From positions 623,332 through 687,331 of the forward strand of contig VZQC01001608.1 in NCBI GenBank assembly GCA_009823505.1: a DNA stretch of 64,000 bases. Direction: 5' to 3'. The notes below the pieces were generated by a model. That model saw only the letters and a program-made list of their open reading frames with translations, did not search any database and was not told where the DNA came from. This DNA comes from Rhizomys pruinosus (lineage: Eukaryota > Chordata > Mammalia > Rodentia > Spalacidae). Numbering within the stretch: position 1 is the stretch's first letter; the number at the start of each line of letters is the position of its first letter. Of this stretch, positions 54,351-64,000 are shown in pieces. The position numbers and the translations under genes were made by a program.

Positions 54351-57300
54351 ATTCTTAATGTAGTTCTTTATTGCACATACAACTTTGTCAAATACCCCAA
54401 TGCTACAACTCTACAATGACTTATATTTCATATTTCTATGACTTTCTATATTGCAACAATATTATTTTAGGCTCTTTTATATGATTCTTGGCCAAGATAC
54501 CTGAGATTTTGTTAGTTTATCTAAGAACATTATCAAGATTCATTTTTCCCATTCCCCAATTTATTTTAAAAAGGAAGTGAGAACAGTCAGATAATCTTGT
54601 AAGTAATCTCTTTAATATAAAACAGATTGGTGAAAAAGGTTTAGTCTCCTTTTGCTTCTCATTTCAAGTTAAAGCCAAATTTGTGGAAGATGGAAAACAG
54701 CATTTGTTATGTAAAATTTATGGAATGGGCTTTGAAAGTTTCAGAATGCAGGCAGGATACCAAAATTTACCACAAATTTTTATAGGTAAAACCAATCAGC
54801 ACACTCAAAATTCATGGGTTGTGGCCACCATAAAACTTATATAAGATGAGAAAAATATTCTAAACAAATACACATATAGAAGACTGACGATTTTATTTCC
54901 TCCCATAGTAAAACATAAATTTTATTTTAAATTATATAAAACTGCCACAATAAAGATTTATGCATTTATACTAACTATAATACAGAAACTTGTTAATATG
55001 TTAGATGGAAGTAACCTGAGTTAAAACATTAAAATAGTTATAATTTGTAGAAAAATTGATAGAACTAAGATGATTATATTAAGCAAATAATCCATTCTCA
55101 GAATAATAATCCATGTGTTACTTCCAATGCCAATACCAGATTTTAATTTTTTCTATGTATATGTGTCATGTGTGTGGGTGTAATCCATAAAATTGGAAAG
55201 GAGACATGAGACTGGAATAAGCATTTAAGGAGGTGAGGAGAGTAATGGAAGGAGCAGCAGAAGAGCAGGAGTCTGGGGAGAGCATTGGGGAAGAGTATCA
55301 ACAAAACATAAGCCTATCTGATAGTGCCATAGTGAACTTCCGTAGCCAAATCCAACACCTGACGTATTTGGACCAGGATTCTGATGAGAGTCTTTGAAAT
55401 TCAGGAAGTTGGAAGAGAATCTTAACATTATCGAAACGAATTGCACTTCAGTTTTCAATAACAAGATTAATTAGAATATAGTGCTGCTATTGATAAGCTA
55501 TTCTTTATATTGTAGGGGTTTTTATTATATGGTTATACACAACAAATTACCACCAATTTTAAGAGATTTTCCTAACATTATTATGCATCAGTTGAATGGG
55601 ATTGTTTTGAAAAATCACATCTTCTCTGAGCCTTGTAAGGTATGCGTAGGGTCTTATTTTTTTCCTATACTTTTAAAAAGTGAAAAAGTTAACTTCATTT
55701 TTGTGTCTTAGACAAATTTTAAAGGCTTACGTTCTTAATCTTGACATTCAAAGGAGACATCCTGTGATGTTATAAATGTTCCAGCAGGATTAAGGAGAGA
55801 CTGCAGTGTCGCTAAGAGCTCTCCAACCTGTCTTCAATATGCTTGAATCTTAGCTGAGGCAAAACAAAATCTCCAAGCCTTCGACCTCATCAAAAATGCC
55901 AGATGTATCAAAACATGACAACCTTTAATTTATTAGGTAATAAAGGGAATTCTTGCAGTAGTCTTTGCTTGAAACAAATTCCTCTGCAGCCCATTCCATA
56001 GTATAGAACTCCTTAATAGAAATGCCAAACATCACACACATTTTTCTTAAAAAAATCCTATAGGGAAATTAATGAACAATAAATTGGGCATCAATAGTAA
56101 GCTATTAATGTAGTACATTCTGGCCAGTGGTTTTACTACTTATGGTATTTGTTGTATTTATTATATTTAAAGAATATATACTGTCCAGGAATTACGTGTA
56201 AATGCTTGATATAGTCTTTAATGAATGTTATTAGTAAATGTCATTATAGTTTTTGACTCAACTATCTAGTACGAAGTTGGTATGTTGATATCATTAGCAT
56301 ATAAATCTCTAACTGAATGGGAAGGGTTGAATTTGATTGCACATCATAATATATGGGTAAAGACAGGAAAATATATGTTAGATATTTTAGGGACATTTAT
56401 AGAGTAATTTATAGGGACAGGAATTTAATTTCTCTGCATTTATAAGATTAAGACATGAAATTGTTTAAAAATTCTGACTATTGAACTTTACAATATAGAC
56501 TTTAAAACACATGTGGGAGATGTTTTCATTAAAATGTCTGATTGCCCAATTGATGAACAAGTTTTAAACTTGCATCTTAACTTACAAGTGGCAAAAATGA
56601 TGTTCAAATAAAAAACACACTGTAACATCCTACATATAAGACAATTTTTTTTGTCATCTTTTCCTCTTCACCCAGAAATCCCAGGTTTTCTCTATAAATG
56701 ACCATGTCAAATGTGCAGATGTCAGATTTTTGTGCCTAATAGGAACTAGCTCTTAAAAGAATGTCAGGAATTAATGAACAAAGTTAAAAATGAAACAGTG
56801 GATTTTTGCCAGGAAAGGAAGCATTAGGAAACCTAAGGCTTTGAATCTGTTAATCCAGTTCACTCTTGGCTTTGCTGTGTTTGGAAAGATAAACTTTCCA
56901 TTTTAGCCCTGGAGAGGCTTGTTAGATCAGGCAGATGACTGAAGGAGATTTGAGTTCCTTCTTTAAGTGAATAGAATATTCTTTCTATTGTATTCTCCCT
57001 CCATTTGTCTTTTAGTAGCTAGAATTGTGTACAGTGGAAAGAAAAGAATTTTGTTTTTTTTTTATTATAAGTAAAGACATTAAGATTGCAACATAAGTCT
57101 GATTTCTGCAACATACAATTTCCAAAGATTTTTCAGCTGTTGAACTCCCATAGATTCTATTTAAGAGTCTGCATGTCAACTGTTTGTGTGTGTGTCTCTC
57201 TGCACACCTACACAACATATTTTCATCTCACATTACAGACAGACACAGCCATTATCATATACACATAATTGTTCACTATAATACGTGAACAATTATTCTA

Positions 57301-58155
57301 TCCTATTTGGTTTACTAAGTTTAGGGACTGATATTTATTATATGAAGTGCACAGAGAAAAGAAGCATGGAGAAACTTTGCTTTCAGAAAAAAAACTGATA
57401 TCTGTAGAAATATTAACATTTATTCTCTGACACTGTTAGTATAGATCTATTTTGTGTTTATGAAAATGATATTGGTTATTGGTCCTAAAACAGAAACCAA
57501 CAGTAACTTATGTTCAAATTTTATACCCTATGAAGATCAGAATGCCAAAATGGTCATGGTAAAAACACAAGAATAATTCTAATTTGATCAAAATTCACTT
57601 GTATTTGAGAGATGATTGGCAGAGAACAGGCAACATTAAGTACTCAGCTCTGCTTGGAGAATCCACACTCAATACTTAGCCAAGAGTACCATCTGTTGAC
57701 TATGAAGTTCTTGGATCAAGACATTATAGACACATTTCCCCAAATATCAGGGACAGAGATCTTTCTGGAACCCAAATCACAACAGGGTTGCAGAAGCATC
57801 CAATGAGAAAGAGGCAAATAACTGTTTGCACAGTTCACAACGGTGGGAGTAAATCAATGTATGGCAGGCGGTCACCCTGTTCTAGTCATTTCTAAAATGG
57901 AATGTCAACTACTAGCCCTGGGAAATTTTTCACCCTCTATGACATATGTACATTTTTTTATTCTCAGAATCAGTGTTTCCCTTTCAACAACATATTTTAT
58001 AAAGATAACAGAATGATGGCTGTGTGATATTCAGTAGGAGGTTGTACACCAAAATCTTAATGAATGATGCTTCCCCCTATGGAAAAATTCAGATACAATT
58101 ATCTACCTTTATATTTAGATCTGCTATTCTTAGAACAGCCATATTCATATACTGT

Positions 58156-58156
<1 letters not shown>
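54351..58156. other. Repeat-poor 3.8-kb block, no gene seen
   Basis: No SINE or LINE recognised over 3.8 kb. 55195-55420 is GC-richer and purine-rich. A 64-codon frame at 57612-57806 has no family resemblance. A 12-bp-arm inverted repeat lies at 57265-57296. Possibly conserved regulatory DNA. Confidence 0.45.
57265..57296. other. Perfect inverted repeat with SOX-like half sites
   Basis: ATAATTGTTCAC (57265-57276), eight-base spacer TATAATAC, GTGAACAATTAT (57285-57296). Each arm holds ATTGTT/AACAAT, the core known for SOX factors. A binding role is only inferred. Confidence 0.85.
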
Positions 58157-58212
<56 letters not shown>

Positions 58213-58254
58213 ATCTACCTACTTATCGATCTATCATCTATTGTCTATCTATCT
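58157..58254 (+). repeat. (TATC)n microsatellite
   Basis: About 14 perfect TATC units, then interrupted units. It sits at the 3' (tail) side of the minus-strand B2 at 58262, in place of the usual tail. Confidence 0.95.
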
Positions 58255-58261
58255 GATAGGT

Positions 58262-58376
58262 TGATGCACTTGTCATGCAAGACCACAGAGTTCAGTAGCA
58301 TGTGGGTGCTGGGAATTGAACCCTGGTCCTCTGCAAGAGCAGTTGGTGCTCTTAACCACTGAGCCATCTCTCCAGC
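58262..58376 (-). repeat. Truncated B2 SINE, minus strand, internal deletion
   Basis: CACTTGTCATGCAAGACC, then a jump to GCATGTGGGTGCTGGGAATT, GAACCCTGGTCCTCTGC, TTAACCACTGAGCCATCTC. The GTCAGAAGAGGG to AACTCC part is missing. Confidence 0.88.
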
Positions 58377-59572
58377 CTGGGAATCTAGAGATTTTTAAAT
58401 AAAATGCTAGGGATCATTTAGTTAAACTGATATGAAACCAGATCTCTTTTCCCAGATCCTGTATTCTAAATTATAATATTGTGTAGTAAAAGAGCCCTTT
58501 AAATATGTGCTTTGGGGTCTGACATGTCACATGATGTTATTTGTCCCATGCTTGTATAAGGCATTGGTGGAGGGTACTCCTTTATTTTCAGTCATTCAGC
58601 AAGGAACAAATAAGAAGCTTGTTTGCCTTGGAAGATGCCTAGTATTCTAGGAGTTCCTGTTAATATGTCTATCATCTGACTATAAGCAGTATGCATAGTA
58701 GCTTAGTAACTTGCATGAACTCAGATATCTAAACACTAACTTTAATTGCAGCAACATCCCCTCAATTTTTCCTGAGCTTTTCTTCCTGTCTCATATATGC
58801 CACTGACTTCACTTTGCACTGTATTCTTGCACGTCTTCTAGGATCCTTGAAGTGAGAGATATGATTTAATGGGCTTTATAAATGCAACTACAGCTAGTAA
58901 AAATAAACACATGTCAAAGGTATCAGTTATAATTAACAAAATTTGCAATGGAAAGAACATCCTATTAGTGTTTTGCTTGAATTTTTATTGCTGAGCCCTC
59001 TAAAACGAATTTCTGGTTTTAATAAAAAAAGGTTCTGCATCTGTTATAATTTATGCATTAATGCCTGTCATGCACCCAATGTAATCAGCTTACTAACATT
59101 TAAGTATAACTAATCTGGATTCTTTTTACATACGTTGTAAGTATGATGAAAACATCAAATACCGCAGATATTTTTTTTAACGATAATGTCATATAATTTT
59201 ATGCACCAATAGTTGTTTTAGGTTCATTAACAGTATATCCTGAATAATGTCCCCAATGCCTTATATTTTAAGTTGTTCCCCCCTTGCCTCCTAAAATGGT
59301 GCTTTCCAAGTACATGTCTGAGCTATTTCCGACCTGTTATCTTGTAACTCTGAGTCCAAAGAACAGTTAAGAACACTACTTGTTTGTTTTAGATAAATGA
59401 GTTCCTGGTCATTCATCACTTGTCACAATGAAAATGTCACCCACCAGTGACATTGTGTTGTTGACAAAAGTTAGCTTTTGGAACAGGAATTAAAATTGAG
59501 CTATATGTTTAAAACTTTATTTTTTATAGTATAAAGTTAAAATGTTATGATTTATAAAGAGCATAATATAAT
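58377..59572. other. Unique AT-rich sequence, no gene seen
   Basis: Nothing recognised. Confidence 0.5.
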
Positions 59573-59642
59573 GTATTTTTTTTTTTTTATTGACTCCATT
59601 GGATTGGCCTGTGGCCACATCTGTGGAGTATTTTCTTTATTG
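59573..59642 (+). mobile_element. T-run plus fragment of the 41.6-kb repeat
   Basis: TTGACTCCATTGGATTGGCC followed by TGTGGCCACATCTGTGGAG matches the internal part of the element at 41576-41988 (TTGGCTCCATTGGACTGGCC). Only about 55 bases remain. Confidence 0.7.
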
Positions 59643-61191
59643 TTGAGGAAGAGTAAAAGAACTTGTAATAAAAACAGTAAAAACATATCTGCCTTTTAAA
59701 GGCCACCCTGCTATTTTAACAGTTTAAGGATTTTTGGCTACTTTACCAAAATATGAAAGGCCAATTTTTTTTCTTTTTACTTTGCTTGGCATTACTTGCA
59801 TGTGAAGCTAAGATTGTAAATTAATCTTTGTGATGATAGGTACTGTGTTAAAAATGGCTTAAATCATAATTGTGTTTTTACATTATTCAAGTCTCACTAG
59901 AGAAATATTAAGGATAAATTTAGAACAGTGACATATTTAGATATGACTTCTTACTCGAGAAACTATAAAACAATTTTAGAAAACTCCCTGTAACAGTTTT
60001 CATTTTTCCCCATAATTCTACTTAATGATGCTCTTTGAATAGTAATTTTAGCTAATGGAGAAGTAACATTATATTCAGAGAACCATCAACTAACTATCAG
60101 AGTCTTACAATGAGGAAGGGCCTAAAAACGGCCTCAGTAATGAGCGCAGCAGTTTAGCTTTCATACATTTCTGTTGAGTAAAGTGAGCTCATTTCTTTTG
60201 CCGGCCCCAGATAACTTAGTAAGATTTTAAAGCTGCTTGTCAAATGCAATTTGACCTAATAATTACTCTTAAAGAAGTGATTAAGAAACACCTGACTCAG
60301 ATGTCGTGTACATATGCACACCACAAGTCATCACCTCTTCCTCTCCTTTGATTTCAGTGGCTAGATGCCAAGTCAGCGGGCTATGAGAACTGGCTTTCCG
60401 TTTATAGTTTATTCAAGTCATTATACTTATGCCAAGTGGGCTTAAGAAGGAAAGAGCCTTTTATGTATGCAAAGATTAAGTGCATGATATTTTCCAAAAT
60501 TATATTAAAAATAAAAGAAGTTAATTATTTCTCTACCTATGCTTTGTAAATTGCCTTTGCTATGAATGCTATAAGTACTGAAAAATACCAGCCCAACAGT
60601 GTGGATATTTGCATCTGTTTGCAGTCATTTCACCTTGAACTTAGTGCCAAATGAATAGAGTTTATATGTAAGAATTTATAGTTACCGAAAAGTTTTCTTT
60701 CTCTAAAATTCAACACCTACTTGTTTACACAATAAAGACTCAATCTTCAAAGTTTCAAATTAATAAAAAAAAATACAAAGTTTACAAATTCACAAAAAAC
60801 ATACAGTTTTCATATTTATTTTTACATTTTTATTCTAAATTTATGCACACATGCTCAAATAAACTTCCTCTCTTCTTTCCTGAATAAAAATAAAGAGTTC
60901 TCAGATTTCTATGAGTTCCCAAAGCTTATGATTAAGATTACAAACTTCTGCAGTTAAAATATCTTTGTGAAATAAAGTTAATAAGTAAAGATTTTATAGT
61001 TTATCACAATGCAAACAGTCTTTGATGTAAGATAGTAATTAGTTATCACATATATGTAATATATATATATATATATATCAAGCTTACTTAATTTCATAGA
61101 CTTCTTTCCACAAAAATTTCAGAACACCTTATTATATCTCATTATTAAAGCCTCAGGGCAACTTTCTGGTCATGTTGAACTAGGTATAGAA
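59643..61191. other. Repeat-poor block with a possible conserved element
   Basis: No SINE or LINE recognised. 60100-60440 has mixed composition with homeodomain-type TAATTAC, an inverted GTCAAAT/ATTTGAC motif and CpGs. It looks more constrained than ordinary AT-rich desert, but I cannot measure conservation. Confidence 0.4.
61049..61078. repeat. (TA)n tract
   Basis: ATATATGTAATATATATATA-type run. A second TA-rich stretch lies at 61727-61768. Confidence 0.9.
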
Positions 61192-61252
61192 ATCCACTGC
61201 ACCATCTCCTGAGTGCTAGGATTAAAGGCATGCATCACCATATCTAGCTGTT
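61192..61252 (-). repeat. B1 5' fragment, minus strand
   Basis: CTCCTGAGTGCTAGGATTAA, AGGCATGCATCACCATATC, TAGCTG: complement of the first ~60 bases of a B1. The remainder is absent. Confidence 0.75.
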
Positions 61253-62669
61253 TGCACAGCTTTTACCTATATACTTATGGATTTCTTTTAGTATTTTCTT
61301 TGACTTTTCTATTTAAATACTAAGAAAATATGTTCTTAATTTTTCAAAGAACTTTAATTGTTCCTTGTGTGATCTAGGTAATGGAAACAGGAATATGGAA
61401 GTTTATTATTTCTATTTGTCAACACTGAACTCAGATTCACAAAGATTGTTTTTCAAATTTTAATTTCCAATTACTAGTTTATGGTCTGCCTTTTGAATGA
61501 AGCATATTGTCATGTCTTGCTAACATGAAAAAGATCAAATAATTTGATGTAAAGTTTACAGTGTAGCTTGATTCCATCTATTCTTTCCAGCTTCCTGAAG
61601 ATTTATGCAACCCAAACTATGTTATGCAATTTCATATAGTATAAAATTCTCATTCTACTTAAAAATTTATAAATCGAGTCTCCACTTAAGATTTTCAGAA
61701 GTTAAAATACAGAATATGAGCTTCCATGTATATATACATATATTTAAATATATATTATACATATATAGTTAAAGACTAGAGATAAATGCTCACAGGATTA
61801 AAGGAAAAAAGTAAAAATCAGCAGCATTTATAATTGATGAATTGTGAAAGTGTAATTAGTAAAGATCTTAAGTACCATGATTGCCATTTCAGTGATTTCT
61901 CACCTGATGGAGTTATTATTACTTAGGCCATATTCAGATTTTTCTGCACTTTATATATCACAAGAAACTATTTAATTCCATTTTTTTCTAGAAGTGCCTG
62001 GAACAATAAAGTTTATTTAGCAAAAGAAAAAGGAATTCACAAATATTTTCTTACCTATATTATATAATGTATTCTATAGTTCTAAGAAAAGATTGTCTTT
62101 TCCCTGTACAAACAGAAAAGCAAGTGCTAAAATTTTAGCCTTTGTCAGCTACAAATCTTAAGGTATAAGCAAAATTTAGAGAATTTGATAAGGATAGACA
62201 CTGAGAATGGCAAAAAATGAGGAATTCAAGAAAGCGTCAGACAGATGATTAGTGTCTTAAATCAGTGTGGTAATATTTTTATTCTCTGAGATTATTTGTT
62301 GTATTAAAATCATAAGTGATTGCCATTGAACAAGCATGTGGAAATCATCTAATCCAATGATTCTTCAGTGGTTAGAGATTATGAAAAGCTTTGTGAATAT
62401 GATAAGGTTAAAATTCCTCTCACTAGAAATCTGTACATTACTCCAGAATCACACTTTTGCATGTGTACATTACCAGAAACACCAGTCCACTCAGGCAATA
62501 AGATTTAAAATGCCCTAACAGTTCAACATTCATTTTATGCAGAGACTGAATAAAGCAAAATCTAAATGAATTAGTTCAGCAGATATGAGTACACCTGAGA
62601 GATTTTGCTTTAAAAAGACAACTGAACTACCATCATTTCACACAGACATTTCATATGGACATTTTTTTT
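61253..62669. other. AT-rich unique sequence, no gene seen
   Basis: No supported feature. Confidence 0.5.
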
Positions 62670-62835
62670 TTCAGTTTTTAAAGTTAATTTTATTGAGCTC
62701 ATTTCATAAAACATTTGTTAATGAAATTTAGATTCATTCCCCTTTCCCTGGCACCCTTCTCTCCTACCCCGACCTGCCAGAGCTCATGTATTCTGCCATA
62801 CATGTTAAGTCCTGTCTTGCATCTTTTCCTTGGAC
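62670..62835 (-). mobile_element. Old LINE-1 3' end, minus strand
   Basis: TTTTATTGAGCTCATTTCAT, AACATTTGTTAATGAAATTTAG, CCCCTTTCCCTGGCACCC, AGAGCTCATGTATTCTGCC, TCCTGTCTTGCATCTTTTCC. Same lineage as 10.53-10.83 kb. Confidence 0.8.
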
Positions 62836-63337
62836 ATTTTTAAAATAAATCAATGAAATGTTTTGTAACAGACACGCATATCTTAAACACTGAAAAGTCT
62901 TCAGCATGGTTTCGAGGTGAGATGTGTGTTTGACTGTCGAGAAATGTTCTGGTTTGTCCTGCAGAATCACAGAAGGGTCCTACTGAGATAACAGAAAGCA
63001 TTTCTGATAAACAAAAGCCAATCAGCAAGGTCTACACACACGTTAGCATCCGTTAGAGGCAAATGGTACTGGGGAGAGCTTTAGCGGAAAGCCTGCCCTT
63101 TGTCCAGATACCACTGATAATGAACACATACACAAAATGTATGGTTAGACTGAAGGCTGCTCCTCCAAAACACCGCCTGAACCCAAATTGCGTCTGCTTT
63201 TTAATCCTTAAACGCATCACACTTGAGCCTTATTATCTTTGTTATCCAAACTATTTGCTTCAGGGATGTATTATTTGGGGTTAGTATCAAATTCCAATTT
63301 TCCCTTTAATTTCTCTGTCATTTGAAAAGACAAGACC
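62836..63337. other. Unique sequence, no proven gene
   Basis: Somewhat GC-richer at 63000-63200 (GGAGAGCTTTAGCGGAAAGC), with a 73-codon frame at 63063-63284 of no recognisable family. Confidence 0.45.
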
Positions 63338-63614
63338 CTTGTATTTTTATTTTTATTTTTATTTTTAATATCATTTATTTTCTATGTGTATGAATACTGT
63401 CTGCATGTAGGTTTGTGCACCTGTGTCGTGCAATGCCGCGGATGTCAGAAGAGGGTCTCGGATTCCCCTGGAACTGGAGTCCTCCTGGAATTGGAGTTTC
63501 AGACGGTTCTTAGCCGCCATGTGGGTGCTGGGGATCCAACCCGGGGTCCTCTGCAAGAGCGGTGGGAGCTCTTAACCTCTAGGCTATCTCTCCAGCCCCA
63601 ACACTCTTGTATTT
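63338..63614 (-). repeat. Young B2 SINE, minus strand, 9-bp target-site duplication
   Basis: T-rich tail, TGCATGTAGGTTTGTGCACC, AATGCCGCGGATGTCAGAAG, duplicated CTGGAACTGGAGTC and CTGGAATTGGAGTT, GCCGCCATGTGGGTGCTGG, CTAGGCTATCTCTCCAGCCC. CTTGTATTT at 63338-63346 and 63606-63614. Member of the 17-bp-duplication subgroup. Confidence 0.92.
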
Positions 63615-64000
63615 AAATACTGATATTTTTTGGCAAAAGTATTCCTGTAATATAAAAAAAAATCTTGATCTGTAGAGAAGAACTGAGAAGTGAATTATAG
63701 ATCCACTGGACAGAAATTGTTTACAGTTGCAACGTTGACTTTAAATATTTCTAGCTCCATTTACTTTCCTTTTATTTGATGGAATTAATTATACTCATAT
63801 AAATTAGTCCCCCCAGTAGATTTTCTACTTAGCTTAATTTTATTTTGGGGTCTAGTGAGTCTCTTCTGTGTGCTGCCGTCATTTTCACTCCCATGTATTG
63901 AACAAGACTAGGATTAACAGTGAGGTGCTAAATGGAATGAAAGTAACTCAGTGGAATACCTGCAAGGAAGGCTATACCCTTTCTCTTACTACTAAAAATT
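63615..64000. other. Unique sequence to window end
   Basis: No feature recognised. Confidence 0.5.

Noticed and set aside
60340..60440. Possible exon after the CCTTTGATTTCAG acceptor-like string
   Set aside because: No downstream donor with a sustained frame and no recognisable peptide. It is kept only as an aside in the conserved-element finding.
1..64000. CRISPR arrays, bacterial operons, phage or plasmid features
   Set aside because: Repeat content is that of a mammalian nuclear genome. No regularly spaced direct repeats with unique spacers and no prokaryotic gene density were seen.

Overview
This window looks like about 64 kb of AT-rich, CpG-poor nuclear DNA from a rodent. I found no intact protein-coding gene, tRNA, rRNA, CRISPR array or bacterial-type operon. 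The host is inferred from its repeats. There are many B1 (7SL-derived) and B2 (tRNA-derived) SINEs on both strands, B3/B4/ID-like relatives, 5'-truncated LINE-1 3' ends with G-rich 3' UTRs, MaLR-like LTRs and rodent-specific dispersed repeats. The B2 and B1 consensus visible here differs from what I remember for mouse and rat, so I suggest a muroid or related rodent other than Mus or Rattus. That is an inference from memory. The window is probably intergenic or deep intronic.

Layout. 1-8.8 kb is dense in SINEs, with an L1 tail, microsatellites and a MaLR-type LTR at 6.3-6.8 kb. 8.8-13.6 kb is mostly unique, with a perfect NRF1-type palindrome at 9.57 kb. 13.6-21 kb holds SINE clusters, an L1 3' UTR carrying a nested B2, and a B2/B1/B1 chain at 18.3-18.8 kb. 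20.4-22 kb is an old L1 fragment split by a younger L1. 24.75-26.41 kb is one L1 insertion with an internal inversion and a matching target-site duplication. 27.15-27.89 kb is a probable solo LTR. 28.9-33.5 kb is mixed unique DNA and L1/SINE.

Continuing, 33.5-37.6 kb is repeat-poor, with one degraded LTR-like segment containing a perfect 18-bp-arm hairpin at 35.25 kb. 37.6-46.1 kb has SINEs, a promoter-like TATA/AP-1 patch at 40.6 kb, a rodent DNA-transposon-like repeat at 41.6 kb and a local 320-bp duplication (44.2 and 45.75 kb). 46.1-49.0 kb is largely unique. 49-54.4 kb is repeat-rich, with a long L1 3' UTR at 50.7 kb. 54.4-58.1 and 59.6-62.7 kb are long repeat-poor blocks. The window ends with a B2 at 63.3-63.6 kb.

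How it works together: almost every recognisable element is a product of L1-driven retrotransposition. Many SINE and L1 copies keep perfect 9-16 bp target-site duplications, which fixes their boundaries. Any function is most likely to lie in the repeat-poor blocks as cis-regulatory DNA, which I can only propose from motifs. I did not find a new protein-based biological system. The most unusual structures are the local duplication whose second copy is bounded by 15-bp direct repeats, the 35.25-kb hairpin, a B2 subfamily marked by a 17-bp internal duplication, and an unclassified repeat shared between 22 and 53 kb.
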